In this document: in pieces, positions 1 through 6,570 of the stretch | Numbering within the stretch: position 1 is the stretch's first letter | How the letters are laid out: the number at the start of each line of letters is the position of its first letter | DNA from: Methylomonas sp. | Lineage (GTDB): Bacteria > Pseudomonadota > Gammaproteobacteria > Methylococcales > Methylomonadaceae | Assembly (NCBI GenBank): GCA_026990815.1 | Contig: JALXCS010000297.1 | Location: forward strand, 1 to 13,099 | DNA length: 13,099 bases | Direction: 5' to 3' | Notes under the pieces: generated by a model | What the model was told of the DNA's origin: nothing | Databases searched by the model: none | What the model saw: only the letters and a program-made list of their open reading frames with translations | Position numbers and translations under genes: made by a program

Positions 1-402
1 TTTTGTTGCTGTGGATTTTGGGGCTTCAGCCTTTTCCTGAAGATATTTTTCAACACGAGAAGCTGGCTTAGGTTTCGGTTTTGCCGCAGCAGCTTTGGGA
101 GCAGTACCTCTATTAGCAAGATATTTTGCAACACCTGTTGCTGGTTTAGTAACCACTTCAGGAGCAGCAGTCTCTGTTTCTTGCTCAGCCATTTGGCTTT
201 GTTCTGCTTCTGCTTTACGTCTCAGATATTTTTCAACGCTGCTTAACGAGTCCTCAGCTGCAAGTTTTTCTGCTTCCGCCTCAGCCCTTTTTGCCAAATA
301 TCTTGCAACTCCGGTTAATCCATCATCAGATGCTGAACCACTTACATTTGTTGGTTTTAAACCGGTAATATCCAAAAGCCGATCAAGTAAATTATTTGCC
401 AT
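1..402 (-). CDS. Unrecognised Ala/Lys/Glu-rich protein with four V-[AE]-[KR]-YL repeats (3' end off window)
   Basis: I do not recognise this gene. The reading frame is open from an ATG at 402 to the window edge: 134 codons seen, C-terminus missing. The start is supported by AAGG at 411-414, 8 nt before the ATG. Residues 2-16 (ANNLLDRLLDITGLK) look like a short amphipathic helix. The rest is low complexity, rich in Ala, Glu, Lys and Pro, with no membrane segment. A short motif recurs at residues 31-36 (GVARYL), 55-60 (SVEKYL), 90-95 (GVAKYL) and 116-121 (RVEKYL), each followed by one or two basic residues within the next three positions. Spacing between copies is 24, 35 and 26 residues. Known repeat scaffolds are built from similar short motifs separated by disordered linkers, so a multivalent binding or scaffold role is possible, but this is inference. 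It is divergent from the fatty acid operon, and nothing shows a functional link to it. Confidence 0.8.
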   Translation of the reverse strand, partial: MANNLLDRLLDITGLKPTNVSGSASDDGLTGVARYLAKRAEAEAEKLAAEDSLSSVEKYLRRKAEAEQSQMAEQETETAAPEVVTKPATGVAKYLANRGTAPKAAAAKPKPKPASRVEKYLQEKAEAPKSTATK

Positions 403-461
403 TGCTTATACCTTATTTTTTAATATTAATATTGAAAGTTAAAATATTTTTTTAACACTTT

Positions 462-508
462 GATGGGCTTTGGCATTCTAAAAACTGCAAAAACATAACA
501 AAGCCATC
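462..508. repeat. Imperfect inverted repeat, 10 bp arms
   Basis: The left arm is 462-472 (GATGGGCTTTG) and the right arm is 499-508 (CAAAGCCATC). They pair over 10 bp with one bulged G at 467, around a 26-nt loop. It lies 60-106 bp upstream of the leftward gene, so it could sit in that gene's leader or promoter. No T-run follows either arm, so it does not look like an intrinsic terminator. Confidence 0.45.
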
Positions 509-633
509 GAAAATCTTTCCCGCCATCTAACGAAGGTAACAATTGAACCGGACTATACCAGAAAACTGTAATGATTTAAAATCCACTATCAAGCATAGTA
601 TACAGTCAAAATAGGAATAATTTTGATACATGG

Positions 634-660
634 CTAAGCTTAGGGTTTGAATAACCTAAG
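634..660. repeat. CTTAG/CTAAG cluster with hairpin upstream of the lipid operon
   Basis: Positions 634-643 form the perfect 10-bp palindrome CTAAGCTTAG, and CTAAG recurs at 656-660. The segment 639-660 folds as CTTAGG(G)TT paired with AACCTAAG, an 8-bp stem with one bulged G at 645 and a 5-nt loop at 648-652. The run of A after the stem is on the wrong side for a plus-strand terminator. Repeated half-sites about 70-95 bp before the operon start suggest an operator or leader structure. The sequence does not match the E. coli FadR or Bacillus FadR operator as I know them. Confidence 0.4.
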
Positions 661-671
661 AAAAAAGGAAC

Positions 672-699
672 TTGACTCATAAAAACGGACTCATATTGC
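672..699 (+). promoter_or_regulatory. GACTCATA direct repeat overlapping a weak promoter
   Basis: GACTCATA occurs at 674-681 and again at 688-695, 14 bp apart, just upstream of the first gene of the lipid operon. TTGACT at 672-677 resembles a -35 box. A weak -10 candidate, TATTGC at 694-699, lies 16 bp downstream and would start transcription about 20 nt before the ATG. The -10 match is only three of six positions, so the promoter call is tentative. The direct repeat itself is exact and could be a regulator site. Confidence 0.3.
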
Positions 700-727
700 T
701 ATCGACGCCGATACAGGGGGAAACGTC

Positions 728-3094
728 ATGAAGGGAAAGCAATATAAAAATGATTGGTATGACATAGATACAACAATATATAACAGATCAGTCCATATCT
801 TCCGGTCTGTCAAAAATATGTTAAGCGTGAATATGAAACTTTACGCTGATGCAGGCCAGCTTGAGCAAGGAGATATTTTTCTGTTCAATCATTTTTCCCG
901 TTTTGAAACCTTTATTCCCCAATTCCTGATTTACGAAAAAACCGGAGCTTATTGCTGTGCCATTGCATCAGGTGAATTTTTTAAAGAAGATTCCCTGTTA
1001 AGCAAATATCTACAAAACGTTGGCGTTTTTCCTCATGATCATCCACGTTTATTTCCCATCTTAGCTGCCCAGATTCTTCGTGGCAGGAAGGTCATTATTT
1101 TTCCGGAAGGCGGCATGGTCAAGGACCGACAGGTTTTGGATGACAAAGGCGAATACAGTATTTTCTCGCGTGTTACCGGGTTAAGACGGAAACATCACAC
1201 AGGAGCAGCGGTACTCGCCCAAGGTATTGAAGCTTTCAAAACATCAATCCGTAATGCCTATTGTAAAAAAAACACCAAATTATTAACAACTTGGAAAGAC
1301 CAGCTCAATCTTGACAATCTCGATCAACTATTAACCGCAGCGCTTAAGCCGACTCTGATTATCCCAGCAAACATCACTTTTTATCCCATTCGTGCTTCAG
1401 AAAACTTTCTGCAGAAAGGTATCCAACTGTTCAATGAAAATTTAAGCTTGAGACAAACAGAGGAATTACTAGTTGAAGGCAACATCATGTTTAAAGATAC
1501 GGATATGGATATCCGAATGGGTAAACCGGTAGATCCTTATCATGTCTGGCACTGGTGGAATCATTATATACTTGATGCCCTTTCTTCAGAGAATCTTTCA
1601 TTAGATGACATTTTTAATCTGCATATTCATCCCGAAAATTTCAAACAAAGAATTATGGGGTTGTATTTCAAAAAAAATGCTGCCGATACCCGTGATCAAT
1701 ATATGAAAGAAATTTATGCCAATGTTACCCTTAATTTAAGTCATCTGGCATCTTCTCTGATCATGATGTGTATTGGGCAGAAAATGTTTGAAATTGAAAA
1801 ACATCGTTTTTATACCACCCTGTATATAGCTGTTAAATCTTTACAAAAAAATCAACGGGTCAACCTTCATCGCAGCCTTTTAAATCCTGATGAGTATGAA
1901 GGGCTAATTTTTGGTGGCAGTGACCGATTTGAGCACTTTATCTGTGTCGCCAAAACCAATGAATTAATACAAGAATCAGACGATTGCTACCAATTCTTAC
2001 CTAAATTACTGGAAGACAGTGATTTCGATGCCATAAGAATGGAAAATCTGATTGCAGTTTACAACAATGAAGCCAAACCCGTTAATGAAGTCACTCTTAC
2101 TTTAAAAGAAGCGCTGGACAAATACCAACATATTACTGAGAGAGAATTGTCCGAGCTATTTTTTGATGATGAACTTTGCTCTTTGGCTTGGGAGAGAAAA
2201 ATTTATGACGATTCTCGCTATGCTGAAATTAATCAGCAAGAAACCGCCAAATCCAGTGCTGAACCTTTTTTACTGAAACCTGAAACTGAAAATGGTATTG
2301 GCATTTTATTAGTACACGGTCTGCTCGCTCGGCCAGCTGAATTACGAAGTTATGGAGAGTTTCTTTGCAAACAAGGCTATGTGGTTATCGGTCCCAGATT
2401 AAAAGGTCATGGCACATCACCTTATGCCTTGCGTGACCAGTCATGGGAAGATTGGTATGGTGCTGTAACACGTTGTTACGAAATTCTAAGGCGCCAGTGC
2501 CAACAAATCGTTTTAATTGGCTTTTCTTCGGGAGGTGCTTTAACCCTGAAACTTGCCGCCGAACAACACTCAGAAATTCAAGCTGTCGTGGCTGTTTCTG
2601 TCCCCGTGAAATTCGTCAACAAAAGCTTTATGTTAGTGCCTCTGGTTCATGGAACTAACAAAATAGTGAGATGGGTTTCATCTTTGGAAGGAGTTAAACC
2701 CTTTATTGAAAACAACCCTGAACATCCGGATATCAATTATAAAAATACTCCAATCCGAAGCCTTTTTGAATTAAGACGATTAATTAACATCCTGGATGAC
2801 ATACTGCCTCAAGTCAAAATACCTGCGCTCATTATTTATGCTGATCAGGATCCGGTGGTTTCTGTTGATAGCGCAGCATCCATAATAAAGAAATTGGGCA
2901 GCCAACTTAAACATCTGAAAATCATTAATGCCAATCATCATGGTATTCTAAAAGATAACAGCGGCGATACCTGGGCTCTTATCGACCAGTTTATAAAACA
3001 AATTCCCACGCAAACATTCAGGCATGAAGCTTTGTCTTCATTCAAAAATGACAATTTGATTGAATTGCAGGATTATCAAACGACACAGGGGTAG
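728..3094 (+). CDS. PlsC-like acyltransferase fused to alpha/beta hydrolase
   Basis: This is a 788-residue two-domain protein. Residues about 30-270 look like a glycerophosphate-type acyltransferase. There is an NHFSRFE motif at 54-60 in the place of the NHxSxxD motif, and FPEGG at 125-129 in the place of the usual FPEGTRS. IIPANITFYP (211-220) resembles the later conserved block. The acidic residue of HX4D is Glu60 here. Residues about 275-500 are mainly helical and unassigned. Residues about 522-760 are an alpha/beta hydrolase: VHG at 529-531, nucleophile Ser600 in GFSSG (598-602), probable acid Asp708 and His738. The hydrolase half resembles carboxylesterase/monoacylglycerol lipases. No signal peptide or membrane span is seen, so it is probably cytoplasmic or peripheral. 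AGGGGG at 715-720 sits 7 nt before the ATG. It heads a beta-oxidation operon, which suggests release or transfer of acyl chains; the substrate is unknown. Confidence 0.88.
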   Translation: MKGKQYKNDWYDIDTTIYNRSVHIFRSVKNMLSVNMKLYADAGQLEQGDIFLFNHFSRFETFIPQFLIYEKTGAYCCAIASGEFFKEDSLLSKYLQNVGVFPHDHPRLFPILAAQILRGRKVIIFPEGGMVKDRQVLDDKGEYSIFSRVTGLRRKHHTGAAVLAQGIEAFKTSIRNAYCKKNTKLLTTWKDQLNLDNLDQLLTAALKPTLIIPANITFYPIRASENFLQKGIQLFNENLSLRQTEELLVEGNIMFKDTDMDIRMGKPVDPYHVWHWWNHYILDALSSENLSLDDIFNLHIHPENFKQRIMGLYFKKNAADTRDQYMKEIYANVTLNLSHLASSLIMMCIGQKMFEIEKHRFYTTLYIAVKSLQKNQRVNLHRSLLNPDEYEGLIFGGSDRFEHFICVAKTNELIQESDDCYQFLPKLLEDSDFDAIRMENLIAVYNNEAKPVNEVTLTLKEALDKYQHITERELSELFFDDELCSLAWERKIYDDSRYAEINQQETAKSSAEPFLLKPETENGIGILLVHGLLARPAELRSYGEFLCKQGYVVIGPRLKGHGTSPYALRDQSWEDWYGAVTRCYEILRRQCQQIVLIGFSSGGALTLKLAAEQHSEIQAVVAVSVPVKFVNKSFMLVPLVHGTNKIVRWVSSLEGVKPFIENNPEHPDINYKNTPIRSLFELRRLINILDDILPQVKIPALIIYADQDPVVSVDSAASIIKKLGSQLKHLKIINANHHGILKDNSGDTWALIDQFIKQIPTQTFRHEALSSFKNDNLIELQDYQTTQG

Positions 3095-3098
3095 AACC

Positions 3099-4241
3099 AT
3101 GAAAAAAGTAGTTATTGCAGGTTATTGTCGATCACCCTTAACACCGGCGAATAAAGGATCGCTCATTACTGTCAGAGCCGATGACCTAGCAGCACAAGTC
3201 GTCAAAGGTTTAGTAGACAAGACCGGCGTAACGCTAGAAGATATTGAAGATTTGATACTGGGATGTGCATTTCCTGAAGGCGAACAAGGGCTAAATCTGG
3301 CTCGATTATTGGTTCATTTGGCCAAGCTTCCCATTACAATTGCCGGAACAACCATTAACCGGTTTTGTGGTTCGTCCATGCAGTCCATCCATAATGCCGC
3401 AGGCGCCATTCAAATGGGTGCCGGTGAAGTTTTTATTTGTGCCGGTGTTGAATCCATGACCCGAGTTCCGATGGGCGGTTTTAACATGATGCCAAACCCG
3501 GAACTCTATCAATCCTATCCCCAGGCTTATATCAGCATGGGCGATACTGCCGAAAATTTAGCAGAAAAATATCAAATTGACAGGCCAATACAAGAACAAT
3601 TTGCCGTTAAAAGCCATCAAAAAGCCGCCCAGGCGCAACAGCAAGGGCATTTTACCGATGAAATTGTCGCAATTAAAAACCCCAAGGGTGGAGCGGTTTC
3701 CCAAGATGAGTGCATCAGACCAGATTGTAGCATCGAGGGGTTGGCAGAATTAAAACCCGCATTTAAAGCTGATGGCAGTGTCACCGCTGGCACTTCGTCG
3801 CCTTTAACCGATGGTACAGCAGCCGTTTTGGTTTGTAGCGAGGATTATGCAGACCAACATGGCTTGGGTAAGTTAGCACGAATCAAATCCATAGCTGTTT
3901 CCGCTTGCGAGCCTGAAATTATGGGCATTGGCCCTGTACAAGCCAGTCAGAAAGCATTACAGAGAGCCGGTTTGAAACTGGATGATATGGATATTGTCGA
4001 ACTCAATGAAGCATTTTCAGCTCAATCCCTGGCTGTGCTGAAAGAACTTCCTATTCCTGAAGAAAAACTGAACCTGGACGGTGGCGCCATTGCACTTGGC
4101 CATCCGTTAGGCGCAACGGGTGCCAGAATTACAGGCAAAGCAGCCAGCTTGCTGAAAAGGGAACAAAAACAATTTGCCCTGGCAACTCAATGTATCGGTG
4201 GAGGTCAAGGCATCGCAACGATTCTGGAGGCTGTGTCATGA
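3099..4241 (+). CDS. fadA: Thiolase, acetyl-CoA C-acyltransferase (beta-oxidation)
   Basis: This cytoplasmic thiolase cleaves 3-ketoacyl-CoA with CoA to give acetyl-CoA and a shortened acyl-CoA, the last step of beta-oxidation. It has 380 residues, close to the usual thiolase length. Visible family motifs are NRFCGSS with nucleophile Cys90, NEAF at 303-306, GGAIALGHPLGATGAR with His335, and the C-terminal CIGGGQG with Cys365. All the catalytic groups are present. I chose ATG 3099 because AGGGG at 3087-3091 lies 7 nt upstream and the conserved fold begins at KKVVIAG. It follows the acyltransferase/hydrolase stop by 4 bp, and its own TGA overlaps the next ATG, so it is translated as part of an operon and should partner the FadN-type protein. 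An acetoacetyl-CoA thiolase role cannot be excluded from sequence, but the neighbours favour fatty acid degradation. Confidence 0.92.
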   Translation: MKKVVIAGYCRSPLTPANKGSLITVRADDLAAQVVKGLVDKTGVTLEDIEDLILGCAFPEGEQGLNLARLLVHLAKLPITIAGTTINRFCGSSMQSIHNAAGAIQMGAGEVFICAGVESMTRVPMGGFNMMPNPELYQSYPQAYISMGDTAENLAEKYQIDRPIQEQFAVKSHQKAAQAQQQGHFTDEIVAIKNPKGGAVSQDECIRPDCSIEGLAELKPAFKADGSVTAGTSSPLTDGTAAVLVCSEDYADQHGLGKLARIKSIAVSACEPEIMGIGPVQASQKALQRAGLKLDDMDIVELNEAFSAQSLAVLKELPIPEEKLNLDGGAIALGHPLGATGARITGKAASLLKREQKQFALATQCIGGGQGIATILEAVS

Positions 4242-6556
4242 GCATTAACAAAGTCGCTGTTATTGGCGCCGGCGTTATGGGAGCTGGTATCGCCGCGCAC
4301 ATCAGCAATACCGGTACACCGGTTTTTTTACTGGATATCGTCCCCGAAAATGCCAGCAACCGGAATGTCATTGCTGAAACTGCAGTCAAACAATTACTGA
4401 AATCGTCACCCCCGGCTTTTATGGACAAGAGAAATGCCCGGCTCATTACTACGGGTAATATTGAAGACAACCTGGACTGGCTGGCTGATGTGAACTGGGT
4501 TATCGAAGCGATTATTGAAAATCCAAAGATAAAACAATCGCTATACCAAAAACTTGTTGATATTTGCGGCCCAAACACCATTATTTCTTCAAATACTTCG
4601 ACTTTACCGCTGAAGTTATTGACTAACGGAATGCCAGACAGCTTTCAACAGCAATTTCTGATTACACATTTTTTTAACCCGCCACGATATATGCGTTTGC
4701 TGGAACTTGTTGCAGGTCCGGCAACGCGAGCTGAGTTTGTGGATACCATCAATGAATTTGCAGATATCAAGCTCGGCAAAGGCTGTGTCCATTGCAAAGA
4801 CACACCGGGGTTCATCGCCAATCGTATTGGAATTTTCTGGATTCAGTGCGGCATGTTGGAAGCGTTCAACCTCGGTCTCACCGTTGAAGAGGCTGACGCT
4901 GTCATCAGCGCCCCTTTTGGCATCCCCAAAACGGGTATTTTCGGTTTACTGGATCTGGTCGGTCTGGATTTGATACCGCACATCATGAAAAGCATGGAAC
5001 AAGCCTTGCCGCCTGAAGATGCTTTTCATCAAATCAACAATATCCCCAACTTGGTTAAAAAAATGATTGCCGATGGCTACACTGGCCGAAAAGGGAAAGG
5101 TGGGTTTTATCGTTTAAACAAACAACAAAGACAACGCATCAAGGAATCGATTGATCTTAAAACCGGTGACTATCATCCCAGCGTCAAAGTCAAACTGGAC
5201 AGTGTCAAGGCAGCCCAAAAACAAGGCCTTCAAGCCCTATTTGAATACAATGACAAAACCGGTCAATTTGCCTGGCATGTCATGGCTAAAACGATTCTAT
5301 ATGCTGCCAGCCTGATTCCCGAAATTGCAGATGATCCAGTTGCAATCGACCAGGCAATACGCCTGGGATTTAATTGGCAGAATGGCCCATTTGAACTGCT
5401 TGATCAAATCGGAAAAGACTGGTTTGTCGAAAAAACCAGGAAAGATGGTTTTAAGATCCCTGCATTTCTTGAACAACTAGAAAATATTTACACTATCAGT
5501 GAAGGTAAAAAACTCTATCTTGATCTGTCTGGTAACTACCAACCAGTACCTCAAAAACCTGGAGTGATCACACTTTCCGAGATTAAGCTTAAATCATCCC
5601 CTGTTTTAAATAATGCTTCAGCCAGTTTATGGGATGCAGGTGATAATATTGCCTGTCTTGAATTTCACAGCAAAATGAATACGCTGGACATGGATAGCAT
5701 GGCGCTGATCCAGCAAAGCGTCGAAAAAGTAAAACAGGATTTTTCAGCATTAATAATCCACAATGAGGCCGACAATTTTTCTGCCGGAGCTAATCTGGGA
5801 TTATTAATGATGGCCTTGCGGGAACAAAATTGGGAGGCGGTCAGCAATTTAATCCGACAGGGTCAACAAACTTATCAGTCATTAAAATACGCCCCCTTCC
5901 CTGTTATTGCCGCTCCCTCGGGGTTAGCATTGGGTGGCGGATGCGAAATATTACTGCATTGTGATGCCATTCAGGCCCATGCCGAACTCTATACCGGCCT
6001 GGTCGAAGTCGGTGTTGGTTTGATACCCGGCTGGGGTGGCTGTAAGGAATACCTGCGCCGGCAAATGCAGAATCCCAAACGCTTTGGCGGTCCGATTCCG
6101 CCCATCACCAAGGCTTTTGAAACCATCGGCATGGCCCGTGTTTCACAATCTGCGTTTGAAGCCAGGCAGCTATTATATTTGAATAAGGATGATGGCATTA
6201 CCATGAACAAGGACCGGCTATTAACCGATGCCAAAGCAAAAGCGCTCTCAATCACTGAACACTATTCACCTCCAGAGCCTTTTGAATACCAATTGCCAGG
6301 AAAAACAGCCAGGATACTGCTGACCATGGCTACCAAGGCCATGCATGCCATTGGTAAAATCAGTGATTATGATTTGGTCGTGTCGGAACAACTGGCTTTT
6401 GTCCTTAGTGGCGGAGACTGTGACATCACCACGCCATTAACTGAACAAGACATACTTGAGCTGGAGCTAAAAGCCTTTTTGCATTTGGTCAAGCAGCCCG
6501 GTACTGTTGCCCGGCTGGAACACATGCTAAAAACAGGAAAGCCTCTAAGAAATTAA
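4238..6556 (+). CDS. fadN: 3-hydroxyacyl-CoA dehydrogenase / enoyl-CoA hydratase, FadN-type order
   Basis: This bifunctional beta-oxidation enzyme hydrates 2-enoyl-CoA and oxidises 3-hydroxyacyl-CoA with NAD. It has 772 residues. The dehydrogenase comes first: GAGVMGAG at 10-17 is the NAD fold, HFFNPP at 144-149 holds the catalytic His144, and Glu156 is its likely partner. The dehydrogenase C-terminal helical domains run to about residue 430. The hydratase is C-terminal: FSAGANL (514-520) forms the oxyanion hole, GGGCE ends in Glu570, and GLVEVGVG holds Glu590. The 20-residue spacing of these acids matches the crotonase Glu pair. This order is the one known from Bacillus FadN and is the reverse of E. 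coli FadB/FadJ. I chose ATG 4238, which overlaps the fadA stop (ATGA), because GGAGG at 4226-4230 lies 7 nt upstream and the Rossmann motif starts there. The symbol rests on domain order; other annotators may call it fadB-like. Confidence 0.9.
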   Translation: MSINKVAVIGAGVMGAGIAAHISNTGTPVFLLDIVPENASNRNVIAETAVKQLLKSSPPAFMDKRNARLITTGNIEDNLDWLADVNWVIEAIIENPKIKQSLYQKLVDICGPNTIISSNTSTLPLKLLTNGMPDSFQQQFLITHFFNPPRYMRLLELVAGPATRAEFVDTINEFADIKLGKGCVHCKDTPGFIANRIGIFWIQCGMLEAFNLGLTVEEADAVISAPFGIPKTGIFGLLDLVGLDLIPHIMKSMEQALPPEDAFHQINNIPNLVKKMIADGYTGRKGKGGFYRLNKQQRQRIKESIDLKTGDYHPSVKVKLDSVKAAQKQGLQALFEYNDKTGQFAWHVMAKTILYAASLIPEIADDPVAIDQAIRLGFNWQNGPFELLDQIGKDWFVEKTRKDGFKIPAFLEQLENIYTISEGKKLYLDLSGNYQPVPQKPGVITLSEIKLKSSPVLNNASASLWDAGDNIACLEFHSKMNTLDMDSMALIQQSVEKVKQDFSALIIHNEADNFSAGANLGLLMMALREQNWEAVSNLIRQGQQTYQSLKYAPFPVIAAPSGLALGGGCEILLHCDAIQAHAELYTGLVEVGVGLIPGWGGCKEYLRRQMQNPKRFGGPIPPITKAFETIGMARVSQSAFEARQLLYLNKDDGITMNKDRLLTDAKAKALSITEHYSPPEPFEYQLPGKTARILLTMATKAMHAIGKISDYDLVVSEQLAFVLSGGDCDITTPLTEQDILELELKAFLHLVKQPGTVARLEHMLKTGKPLRN

Positions 6557-6570
6557 AATAAGGAGAACCC

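Larger units (their letters stand above)
403..727. other. Divergent intergenic region with several repeats
   Basis: These 325 bases separate the leftward repeat-motif gene from the rightward lipid operon and must hold promoters for both. I see no convincing ORF and no RNA gene. The region contains a long imperfect inverted repeat (462-508), a CTTAG/CTAAG cluster with a hairpin (634-660) and an 8-bp direct repeat (674-695), each listed separately. No -35/-10 pair with strong agreement to the sigma-70 consensus stands out on either strand. Confidence 0.6.

Noticed and set aside
95..442. Plus-strand frame of 115 codons at the left edge
   Set aside because: It is antisense to the repeat-motif gene, which has a ribosome binding site, a sensible start and clear protein repeats. 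The Ser/Ala-rich plus-strand product is what the complement of such a gene gives.
3060..3098. Upstream TTG start for the thiolase
   Set aside because: It would overlap the preceding gene and add residues before the conserved thiolase start. ATG 3099 has a well-placed AGGGG.
4190..4237. Upstream ATG for the FadN-type protein
   Set aside because: It would add 16 residues encoded inside the fadA C-terminus. ATG 4238 has GGAGG upstream and lies directly before the NAD-binding fold.
4129..4581. Minus-strand 150-codon frame
   Set aside because: It is opposite the fadA/fadN junction, both of which show strong family motifs, and its product has no recognisable feature.
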